A stretch of DNA of 7,984 nucleotides from Bacillota bacterium (GTDB taxonomy: Bacteria > Bacillota > Clostridia > Oscillospirales > Ruminococcaceae), in NCBI GenBank assembly GCA_023391005.1, contig JAEWBS010000052.1, positions 1 through 7,984 on the forward strand, written 5' to 3'. This document shows positions 1-5,073 of the stretch, piece after piece (the first letter of the stretch is position 1; each line of letters begins with the position of its first letter). The translations under genes were made by a program, and so were the position numbers. Below the pieces are notes generated by a model, which saw nothing but the letters and a program-made list of their open reading frames with translations, searched no databases and was not told the DNA's origin.

Positions 1-330
1 GCTGCCGCCCGGCCAACCGCCGCCGCCGGGACGACCGCCTTCGCCACCGGGGCGAAAACCACCGCCCGGGGGACGCCAGGGGCCTGCGGGCCAGCGTAAC
101 GGGTTATTCCAGAAGCCCCAAGGCTGGGTTATGAACAGATAGGGGAACGTCATGTACCACGGGAATTGCTGATACAGAAAGGGGCTGACCGGCACCATAA
201 TAATCCGTGTTGGGACCACGGTCGCAGGGGTCAGGCCGGGGTTTGCCGCGAGCAGCATATCGGTCGTGACGTCAAAATTTCCGGCGATGACGTCAAGGCT
301 GTCTCCGGGTTGGACAATATATTCAAACAA
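1..330 (-). CDS. LysM-domain protein, C-terminus beyond the window
   Basis: The first 110 codons are visible and the gene continues past position 1. Residues 3 to about 47 form a LysM module: it opens YIVQPGDSLDVIA, followed by TTDMLLAANPG, and closes with an IIMVPV-type strand. LysM modules bind N-acetylglucosamine polymers such as peptidoglycan, so the protein probably acts at the cell wall or spore surface. After the module come an aromatic, proline-rich stretch (many W, F, Y, P) and then a glycine/proline/arginine-rich low-complexity tail from about residue 85. No signal peptide is seen before the LysM, as is common in Clostridial spore-coat-type LysM proteins. The start is TTG: an in-frame TAA lies two codons upstream and a near-perfect Shine-Dalgarno sits at the right distance. 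The gene follows the DUF1275 gene on the same strand after 61 bases. The exact role is unknown; the LysM call is firm. Confidence 0.82.
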   Translation of the reverse strand, partial: MFEYIVQPGDSLDVIAGNFDVTTDMLLAANPGLTPATVVPTRIIMVPVSPFLYQQFPWYMTFPYLFITQPWGFWNNPLRWPAGPWRPPGGGFRPGGEGGRPGGGGWPGGS

Positions 331-335
331 TTTTT

Positions 336-344
336 ATCACCTCC
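336..344 (-). promoter_or_regulatory. Ribosome binding site that fixes a TTG start
   Basis: On the minus strand this reads GGAGGTGAT, an extended match to the 3' end of 16S rRNA. It sits at normal spacing from TTG at 330-328. The in-frame stop TAA at 336-334 overlaps the site, so no upstream in-frame ATG or GTG is possible. Confidence 0.8.
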
Positions 345-391
345 ATCCTATTATATGGGGATGGCGGCGCAAGTGATTTTATCGCGGGAGA

Positions 392-1051
392 TTAATGCTG
401 CTCGACCGACAGCAGGGCGAACACAGCCGCCAGCAGGATGCAGGCGAAGAGCACAGCGTAGACACCCCAAAGGCGGACCAGCAGTGCGCCGACGAGGGCC
501 CCGAGTATGAAAAGGACGATGATGCGATAGTACCATCGGCTGTTTTGCAGGGTAGCGGGGTCCTTCGTGCGCCAAAAGTGCCACAGGCCTTCGGTGGCGC
601 TGCGCAGATTGCCGGTGCACATTGTTGTGGCATAGGCGTTGCCATATAGGGTGCGAAAGCTCTGTACCTGCAAGGCGCACACAAACGAGACCAGAATGTT
701 GGCCGCCATGTCTCCGCTTTTGGGGATAAAAGCAATGACCAGCAGCATCAACATTTCAAACGCGATAATAACTTGACGCCAGTGAAATTTGTGATGATTT
801 TGATCGCGCCGCCGGATTTCTTCGGCGGCGAAGACGCCTGCTGCGAAGGCGAGAATGGGCATCAGATAATACAGGCAGTCCCCAAGCGCGCCCTGCGCTA
901 GATGGATGCCCACTAACACAATGTTGCCGGTTTGCGCGTTGGCAAAGACGCCTCCTCGGCACAGGTAGGTGTAGGCGTCTAAAAAACCGCCCACGACGGC
1001 GAGCAGCGCGCCGATCGGGAAGGTCTCGGATACAGAATGGCGGCGGGTCAT
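392..1051 (-). CDS. DUF1275 (YoaK-family) integral membrane protein
   Basis: A 219-aa polytopic membrane protein of the YoaK/DUF1275 family, whose substrate is not established. Hydrophobic segments lie near residues 12-30, 42-56, 60-76, 93-110, 115-131, 172-190 and 195-213. Family landmarks are GGFLDAYTYL at about 21-30, FANAQTGNIV at about 36-45 and, in the second half, TTMCTGNLRS at about 142-151; the two TGN motifs mark the internal pseudo-repeat. Full length agrees with family members of roughly 220 aa. The chosen ATG has GGAGGAG six bases upstream. In-frame ATGs 5 and 14 codons further upstream are possible but lack as good a site. The gene is divergent from the phage cluster and upstream of the LysM gene, so it looks like a host gene flanking the element. 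The family call is firm; the transported compound cannot be stated. Confidence 0.88.
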   Translation of the reverse strand: MTRRHSVSETFPIGALLAVVGGFLDAYTYLCRGGVFANAQTGNIVLVGIHLAQGALGDCLYYLMPILAFAAGVFAAEEIRRRDQNHHKFHWRQVIIAFEMLMLLVIAFIPKSGDMAANILVSFVCALQVQSFRTLYGNAYATTMCTGNLRSATEGLWHFWRTKDPATLQNSRWYYRIIVLFILGALVGALLVRLWGVYAVLFACILLAAVFALLSVEQH

Positions 1052-1104
1052 AGTAAACTCCTCCATTGGTGCAGGTCTATCATTTTGTAGCAAACGTATA
1101 AAAA

Positions 1105-1132
1105 ACTATCTTTAGTTTAGCATAAATAACAA
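1105..1132 (-). promoter_or_regulatory. Possible sigma-A promoter for the DUF1275 gene
   Basis: On the minus strand TTGTTA (1132-1127) is followed after 16 bases by GATAGT (1110-1105), each matching four of six consensus bases, within a locally AT-rich stretch about 55 bases before the start codon. The match is weak and no better candidate was found nearby. Confidence 0.25.
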
Positions 1133-1144
1133 TGGATGAAAAGG

Positions 1145-1163
1145 GCGGGGTAAAAACCCCCGC
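1145..1163. repeat. Short GC-rich stem-loop in the divergent spacer
   Basis: GCGGGG at 1145-1150 pairs with CCCCGC at 1158-1163 around a TAAAAAC loop. Neither side is followed by a convincing T-run, although the minus strand continues CCCTTTTC. It is the first of four hairpins in this spacer and its function is unknown. Confidence 0.45.
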
Positions 1164-1203
1164 GCCAATTTTCAGCATTGCGCCAAATTGACCATAGAAA
1201 GCC

Positions 1204-1232
1204 ACACCGTATCCATGATAGGATGTAGGTGT
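1204..1232. repeat. Two-part stem-loop in the divergent spacer
   Basis: ACACC (1204-1208) pairs with GGTGT (1228-1232), and ATCC (1211-1214) with GGAT (1221-1224), separated by a small internal loop. It is weaker than its right-hand neighbour. It is reported because it belongs to a run of dyads between 1145 and 1320. Confidence 0.35.
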
Positions 1233-1243
1233 CAGAAATGGCA

Positions 1244-1292
1244 CACAACAAAGGGACGGACGCGCATGAGGCGCAGCCGTCCCTTTGTTGTG
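1244..1292. repeat. Large perfect palindrome, REP/MITE-like
   Basis: A 16-base arm, CACAACAAAGGGACGG (1244-1259), is perfectly repeated in inverse at 1277-1292. Inside it a second stem, GCGC (1262-1265) with GCGC (1271-1274), closes a five-base loop. No T-run follows on either strand, so a simple intrinsic terminator is unlikely. AAAGGGACGG-type palindromes resemble dispersed REP-like elements of Clostridia that are mobilised in trans by Y1 (REP-associated) transposases. That assignment is from general knowledge and was not checked by search. The element lies between the divergent host gene and the first phage gene, close to the left boundary of the phage-derived DNA. Confidence 0.6.
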
Positions 1293-1297
1293 CAACA

Positions 1298-1320
1298 AAA
1301 CGCCTGTCGTGCGGGCGTTT
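1298..1320. repeat. Stem-loop upstream of the scaffold gene
   Basis: AAACGCC (1298-1304) pairs with GGCGTTT (1314-1320) around a nine-base loop. On the minus strand the arm runs into TTTTGTTG, giving a weak terminator look, but no minus-strand gene enters from the right. It sits five bases after the large palindrome. Confidence 0.4.
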
Positions 1321-1374
1321 AAACGGCACGATCGCTGCGCGAAGCATTGATACGCGGGCGGGAAAGGACAAAAA

Positions 1375-1866
1375 ATGCAGGAACTCAAAAAGCTGTTTGG
1401 CGACAGGGCGCTGACCTATAGCGCGCTGGAGGAAGCACTGCAGGGCTGCGCAGATTTGAAGCTTGCAAATCTAGCCGGGGGGCAGTATGTCGACCGGGCA
1501 CAGTACGCTGAGCTCGAGGCGCAGCTTCAGGAGGCGCTGGCCGGCCGCGCGCAGGACGCCAAGGCGTTTGGTGCGCAGCTATTGGCCCAGCAGAAGGACG
1601 CAGGCGTTGCGCTGGCGTTGACGCGGGCGCAGGCCAAAAACCTGGCAGCCGCTAAGGCGCTCCTAAACTTCGAGGGCATCGCGCTTGAGGGCGAGCGGCT
1701 GGTCGGGCTCGACGCGCAGCTTGAGGCGGTCATGCGCGAGAATCCGTTTCTGTTCGGGGGCGCGGCGCAAAATCCGCCGCCGCCCGCGAGCGGCGGGATC
1801 GGGCCGGTCGGCGACGACACCGCCAAATGGCGGCTCGAAGCGGGCCTGCCGGTTGCAGCGCAGTAG
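1375..1866 (+). CDS. Phage GP20-type capsid scaffold protein
   Basis: A 163-aa protein of the phage minor structural GP20 family, which acts as an internal scaffold during prohead assembly. Landmarks are LANLAGGQYVD at about residues 30-40, a charged helical/coiled-coil segment from about 41 to 85, the block AKNLAAAKALLNFEGI at about 87-102, and ENPFLF at about 122-127, all characteristic of this family. The C-terminus is a proline/glycine-rich linker ending in a short KWRLEAGLP motif, as in homologues where the tail contacts the shell. The start is ATG with AAAGGA six bases upstream. The length is at the short end for the family. In phages this gene normally follows terminase, portal and minor head genes; here it is the first gene of the cluster, preceded only by hairpins and a divergent host gene. 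The family call is strong. Confidence 0.9.
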   Translation: MQELKKLFGDRALTYSALEEALQGCADLKLANLAGGQYVDRAQYAELEAQLQEALAGRAQDAKAFGAQLLAQQKDAGVALALTRAQAKNLAAAKALLNFEGIALEGERLVGLDAQLEAVMRENPFLFGGAAQNPPPPASGGIGPVGDDTAKWRLEAGLPVAAQ

Positions 1867-2198
1867 TGGCAGCGCGCCGGTGAATACGCCACATCCACCC
1901 TGTGCGCGCGGAGGACGGTAGCGGCTTCGCCTATTGGATGCAGCAGCACAACGTCGTTATTTTGTCGTTTTTCAGGCTGTTAAAAAGCAGGCCGCAAAAG
2001 ACCCAATACAGACAAAATATCCGCCGATTAGACGGCTCGTTTTACCTGTGGCGACGTCATTCGCTTGGCAGATTACAGTATCAACTTTTGCCGTGTTTTA
2101 GCCCATGTAAAGCATGCCGGACAAAACGCGTGAGCCGCCACTCCGCTGTGCGCACCCGGGTGGGCCGCCGACCACCGGGGTGGGATGGCATGGGTGAC

Positions 2199-2223
2199 AT
2201 CGCGCCATCATTTGTGGCGCGGT
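2199..2223 (+). repeat. Stem-loop in the capsid leader
   Basis: ATCGCGCCA (2199-2207) pairs with TGGCGCGGT (2215-2223), with one G-T wobble, around a TCATTTG loop. No T-run follows, so this is not an intrinsic terminator. It lies about 155 bases before the capsid start codon. Confidence 0.5.
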
Positions 2224-2366
2224 AGGACGTTGCTCCGTATGGCATCTGATGACAGGCGAACCGACCGCAAACAGCTCGCTCAAGGCGCGGCCACTTTCAT
2301 CCGACATGGCGCATACCGCCTTTGAGTGAAACAAAAATGCACGGATATCCACCCATAACAACAAAA

Positions 2367-2372
2367 AAGGAG
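2367..2372 (+). promoter_or_regulatory. Ribosome binding site of the capsid gene
   Basis: AAGGAG lies six bases before ATG at 2379. It decides against the longer in-frame start at 2322, which would make a 331-residue protein with a non-homologous N-terminus. Confidence 0.75.
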
Positions 2373-2378
2373 CATATT

Positions 2379-3317
2379 ATGAACACTTTTACCGAAAAGG
2401 CGACCAAGTTTTTAGATGTTCTGGACGAGGTTTACCGCCGTGGAGCGGTCACCGCCATGCTGGACGACGCGGCGCTCGCGAGCCAGTTTGCCGGGGCCAA
2501 GACGATTAAGCTGCCCAAAATTGCCGTTGACGGCGCAGGCGACTACGACCGCGACCTCGGCTACGCGCAGGGCGGCGTGGCGGCCTCCTTCGAGGAGCAC
2601 ACCTTAAAGTACGACCGCGGCAGAAAATTCCGCATTGACGTGCTCGACGACGACGAGGCTGCCTTTGACCTCTACCGTCAGGTCGCGCTGCAGTACCTGC
2701 GTACGCGGGAGATTCCCGAAATCGACGCGATTCGCTTTGCTGAAATTTTCGACGCCGCCTCTCGCTCCGGCTCAAAGGGCGCCGTTGTGCAGGCCGATCT
2801 TGACAGCGCCACCAAGCCGCTGGCGCTATTTGACGCGGCGGAGCGCACGCTCAACGAAAACGAGGTTCCCGATGAGGGCCGCGTGCTGTTTTGCACCAAC
2901 GATTTTTACGCGCTGCTCAAATCTTCCGAGGTGATCGCGCGCAGGCTCGACGTCGGGGCCAACTCGGGCGATATCGACCGCCGCGTCGTGCTGCTCGACG
3001 GCGTTACGCCGGTTATCCGCGTGCCGCAGTCCCGCTTTATGACCCACGTCGCGCTCTTGGACGGCAGCAGCGTCGACCAGAAGGTGGGCGGCTATACCCC
3101 CATTGCGGGGACGAGCTGCGACATCAACTTTATCTATGCCGACAAAAACGCGCTGCACGGCGTCATTAAGCGCCGGTTCTCGAAAATCGTCGAGCCCGCA
3201 GCCAACCAGTCGGCCGACGCGTACGACATCTTCTATCGCGCGCACCACGACCTCATCGTCAAGGATAACGAGACGGCGGGCATCTACATCCACACCAAAG
3301 CGACCGCGCGCGCTTAA
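2379..3317 (+). CDS. Major capsid protein, HK97 fold
   Basis: A 312-aa coat protein that would form the icosahedral shell with the upstream scaffold. It resembles the XkdG/YqbE-like coat proteins common in Bacillota phages. Landmarks are an N-terminal amphipathic segment FLDVLDEVYRRG at about 11-22, a beta-strand block KTIKLPKIAVDGAGDYDR at about 41-58, DRGRKFRIDVLDDDE at about 79-93, and EIPEIDAIRFAEIF at about 111-124, which corresponds to the long spine-helix region. The C-terminal half carries the expected alternating strand blocks, with KRRFSKIV and DIFYRAHHDLIVKDN near the end. The ATG at 2379 has AAGGAG six bases upstream; an in-frame ATG 19 codons earlier lacks a site and is not used. 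No delta-domain or protease is apparent, consistent with a separate scaffold. The frame is intact with no sign of decay. Confidence 0.92.
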   Translation: MNTFTEKATKFLDVLDEVYRRGAVTAMLDDAALASQFAGAKTIKLPKIAVDGAGDYDRDLGYAQGGVAASFEEHTLKYDRGRKFRIDVLDDDEAAFDLYRQVALQYLRTREIPEIDAIRFAEIFDAASRSGSKGAVVQADLDSATKPLALFDAAERTLNENEVPDEGRVLFCTNDFYALLKSSEVIARRLDVGANSGDIDRRVVLLDGVTPVIRVPQSRFMTHVALLDGSSVDQKVGGYTPIAGTSCDINFIYADKNALHGVIKRRFSKIVEPAANQSADAYDIFYRAHHDLIVKDNETAGIYIHTKATARA

Positions 3318-3332
3318 AGCGGGGGGATCGGC

Positions 3333-3491
3333 ATGACGTATGTAAAAAACGGCGGGATGATCCGCCTCGTGCCCGATGATGCGCTGCCGCGCTTTTTGCA
3401 GCGGGGATTTGTCCCGCTGCCGCAGGCGGGTGCACAGCCCCCGAAGAAGCCCGCGCGAAAGCCAAAGGAGGAAAACCGCCATGACGCGTGA
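3333..3491 (+). CDS. Small YqbF-like protein after the capsid gene
   Basis: A 52-aa open frame starting at ATG with GGGGGG six bases upstream, 15 bases after the capsid stop. The N-terminal half reads MTYVKNGGMIRLVPDDALPR followed by FLQRGFVPL, matching the pattern of YqbF-type proteins found between capsid and connector genes in skin/PBSX relatives, where a short motif ending in GF(V/K)P is typical. The C-terminal half is basic and proline/lysine-rich (PPKKPARKPKEE) and probably disordered. Its 3' end overlaps the connector gene by 11 bases, suggesting translational coupling. Known relatives have no firmly established role; a capsid accessory or decoration function is a guess. It could be longer in relatives, so this may be a short version. 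Confidence 0.68.
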   Translation: MTYVKNGGMIRLVPDDALPRFLQRGFVPLPQAGAQPPKKPARKPKEENRHDA

Positions 3492-3813
3492 TGTGGCAGC
3501 GTTGCTCGCGGAGCTCTCGCTTAGAGCGCTGCTGTTTGGCGCGACCGAGGCGCAGGCCAGATCCGCCGCCGAGCAGGCGCGGCTTCAGTTGGCGGCCTAT
3601 TGCGGCCTACCGGAATCGGCCCCACTGCCCGACGGCTTGTTCTACGGCTGGCTGACGCTGACCGGCACGCTGTTGTCGGCGCGCGCCGACGTGGGCGCGG
3701 GGCGGGTGACGAGCATTTCGGAGGGGGACAGAACGGTCAGCTTCTCGCAACCGTGCGAGGGGCTGCCGCCCGAATGCAAGGCGGTTGCCGACCGTTACCG
3801 GCGGCTGGGCTGA
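3481..3813 (+). CDS. Head-tail connector (adaptor) protein, YqbG/gp6-like
   Basis: A 110-aa, mostly alpha-helical protein in the position of the YqbG/gp6-like adaptor that docks under the portal ring and begins the neck. Helices rich in A, E, R and L occupy about residues 3-40 (a VAALLAELSLRALLF block, then EAQARSAAEQARLQLAAY). A short loop, a helix around LFYGWLTLTGTLL and a C-terminal strand pair SISEGDRTVSFS follow, as in this family, where the last segment is a two-strand hairpin plus a helix. AAAGGAGG lies nine bases before the ATG; the frame is open further upstream, but that stretch overlaps the previous gene and has no ribosome site. Without a portal gene in the window its partner is missing. 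The family call rests on fold pattern and order, so it is moderate. Confidence 0.7.
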   Translation: MTRDVAALLAELSLRALLFGATEAQARSAAEQARLQLAAYCGLPESAPLPDGLFYGWLTLTGTLLSARADVGAGRVTSISEGDRTVSFSQPCEGLPPECKAVADRYRRLG

Positions 3814-3831
3814 CAGCCTATCAACCAAGGC

Positions 3832-3867
3832 AGGGCCGGGTGGTGCTTTGCCGCCCGGCCCTATTTT
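3832..3867 (+). terminator. Terminator-like hairpin within the structural cluster
   Basis: AGGGCCGGGTGG (3832-3843) pairs with CCGCCCGGCCCT (3851-3862), twelve pairs with one G-T wobble, around a TGCTTTG loop, followed directly by ATTTT. It has the shape of an intrinsic terminator but a short T-tract. It sits between the connector and the head-closure gene, where phage late operons are normally uninterrupted. Confidence 0.6.
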
Positions 3868-3888
3868 AAAAAGCAGGGGGGACTCGAA

Positions 3889-4263
3889 ATGTCTATTCCG
3901 GGCGGGGCCGCCGCGCTGTCGGCGCTCTTGACCATGCAGGACGACACCGCCGTCATTTTGCGTACCCGTGTTGACGCGGCGACCAACAGCACCGTGACCG
4001 AGACGGTCTATGACGGGGTGCGCTGCCACCTCTCAAGCCGCAGGGGACTTGGGGCGCGGCGCACCGCGTCGCTTAAGCAGACCGCCGCGCAAGCGCAGGC
4101 GGCGGCAGGCTACATCGTCTTTTTCAGTCCCGGCGTCACGATCAAGACGGGCGATTTGATCAGCGTAACCCACGCGGGCCAGACGGTGCGTGGACGGGCG
4201 GGGCTGCCCGATTACGGCACGCTAGGGGTCGCCGTCGCGCTCGACGGCGTCGAGATCGCCTAA
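3889..4263 (+). CDS. Head-closure / neck protein, YqbH/XkdH-like
   Basis: A 124-aa protein matching the small beta-barrel head-closure proteins that seal the connector after packaging. After a helical N-terminus come strands TAVILRTRVDAA (about 21-32), VYDGVRCHLSSRR (about 40-52), a helix with TASLKQTAAQAQ, then GYIVFFSPGVTIKTGDLISV (about 75-94) and GQTVRGRAGLPDYGTLGV. The pattern of a short capping helix followed by a phage-type FFSP(x)VxIKxGD strand and V(x)HAG loop is the hallmark of these Bacillota neck proteins. A GGGGGG ribosome site lies seven bases before ATG. It follows the connector at the usual place but after a 75-base gap holding a strong hairpin. The gp10/YqbI-like gene that normally comes next is absent. 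Function is by homology pattern and position. Confidence 0.72.
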   Translation: MSIPGGAAALSALLTMQDDTAVILRTRVDAATNSTVTETVYDGVRCHLSSRRGLGARRTASLKQTAAQAQAAAGYIVFFSPGVTIKTGDLISVTHAGQTVRGRAGLPDYGTLGVAVALDGVEIA

Positions 4264-4396
4264 AAGGCCGGCAGATACGCGGCGAAAGGGCTGACTTGGC
4301 GACGGGGGAGATTCGGATGAAGAGCGCGTTGTCACATAACGGCAATAACCTAGTACACCAGATCATGAATTTATTTAACCGAAAGGAGGTTATGCC
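4264..4396 (+). other. Short spacer where a gp10/YqbI-like gene is expected
   Basis: 133 bases without a recognised gene. In skin/PBSX-type clusters an approximately 140-160 aa HK97-gp10-like protein lies between closure and tail-terminator genes. A 44-codon frame from ATG 4317 to 4451 has GGGGGAG upstream but runs into the next gene out of frame and resembles nothing known. AAAGGAGG at 4382-4389 serves the following gene. Confidence 0.5.
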
Positions 4397-4882
4397 ATGG
4401 CAATTATTTTTGACGCGGGACTGCTTGCGCGCCGCGCGGCACAGACGCTGACCGCGTTTGACCTGTGCAAGCTGGCGCTTTGCGGCGCGCTGGCCGAGGC
4501 GCTGCCCGGCGCGACGGTCTATTCCTCGGCGCAGGCACAGGGGGTGACGGCGCCCGCCGTGTTTGTGCGGTTTGGCAAAATCGAGACGCGGCAAGGCTTA
4601 GGTGGCGTCGAACAGATCGCCGTCCAGACGCAGTGCCGCTATCTGCCGGTAACGCCTGAGGATGACGGCGAAAACGAGGCGGCCATGCAGGCAATGCTCG
4701 ACGCGCTGCAAGCGGTTGACGGCGGCGACGCGGATTTTTGCACCCGCAGCCGCGCCGCCGAGCGCACCGACACCGGCGCTGCGGCGTACGGAGAAATCCG
4801 GTTTGCGCTGCGCCGCGAGGATGCCGCCGGGCTGGCTGAGGGCATCATGCAAACGCTGCTGCTGAATCAAGCGAGCGAGTAA
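4397..4882 (+). CDS. Tail-terminator-like protein, YqbJ position (DUF6838-like)
   Basis: A 161-aa protein at the YqbJ/tail-terminator position; such proteins cap the finished tail tube and join it to the head. The visible pattern fits the phage tail terminator families: an N-terminal helix containing LCKLALCGALAEALPG (about 23-38), a strand ATVYSSAQAQGV, a central block APAVFVRFGKIETRQGLG (about 51-68), then VQTQCRYLP and a conserved acidic helix after NEAAMQAMLDALQAV, ending with a strand YGEIRFALRR. The C-terminal MQTLLLNQ stretch is helical. AAAGGAGG lies seven bases before ATG; an out-of-frame ATG at 4392 is ignored. The long spacer downstream (4883-5073) separates it from the sheath. Assignment is by fold pattern and synteny, not by a unique motif. 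Confidence 0.68.
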   Translation: MAIIFDAGLLARRAAQTLTAFDLCKLALCGALAEALPGATVYSSAQAQGVTAPAVFVRFGKIETRQGLGGVEQIAVQTQCRYLPVTPEDDGENEAAMQAMLDALQAVDGGDADFCTRSRAAERTDTGAAAYGEIRFALRREDAAGLAEGIMQTLLLNQASE

Positions 4883-5073
4883 AAAGAAAACGGGCGGTCG
4901 GCCTGAACGCAGCGTTGTACGGCGCATTTAAGCCGGGGCTTTGGCAGCGGCAGAGAATGCGGTATCGATCATATTGTAAAGCCGCGGCATCGCAAAGGTC
5001 GCGGAGGGTTCAATGCAGCCGCGCGGCGGCGCGCTTACATTTATCAACATCAAAATAAAAAGGAGACAAAACT
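4883..5073 (+). other. GC-rich spacer before the tail sheath gene
   Basis: 191 bases with no recognised gene. It contains GCCGCGGC and GCCGCGCGGC palindromes and ends in an AT-rich stretch with AAAAAGGAG before the sheath start. A 33-codon frame from ATG 4958 has only a poor ribosome site and a basic, low-complexity product; I do not call it. Confidence 0.45.

Larger units (their letters stand above)
1867..2378 (+). other. 512-base spacer between scaffold and capsid genes
   Basis: No gene is recognised here. Scaffold and capsid genes are usually nearly adjacent, so this long leader is unusual. It contains a perfect palindrome CACCCGGGTG (2153-2162), a near-palindrome CCACCGGGGTGG (2172-2183), and a nine-bp hairpin with one G-T pair (2199-2207 with 2215-2223). 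An open frame of 107 codons from GTG at 1902 to 2225 has no ribosome binding site and no recognisable motifs, and reads as chance. No convincing promoter was found. The spacer could be a structured 5' leader of the capsid mRNA or the scar of a deletion. Confidence 0.55.

Noticed and set aside
350..355. Perfect TATAAT on the minus strand before the LysM gene
   Set aside because: Transcription would start within the ribosome binding site and no -35 box lies at proper spacing.
1902..2225. 107-codon plus-strand frame in the scaffold-capsid spacer
   Set aside because: GTG start without a ribosome site, composition typical of random GC-rich DNA, and no recognisable domain; kept only as a test for homology.
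2826..3482. 218-codon open frame on the minus strand
   Set aside because: Antisense shadow of the capsid gene with no ribosome site and no known motifs.
4317..4451. 44-codon frame with GGGGGAG upstream
   Set aside because: It runs 55 bases out of frame into the tail-terminator-like gene and its second part is that gene's ribosome site and 5' end; no family is recognised.
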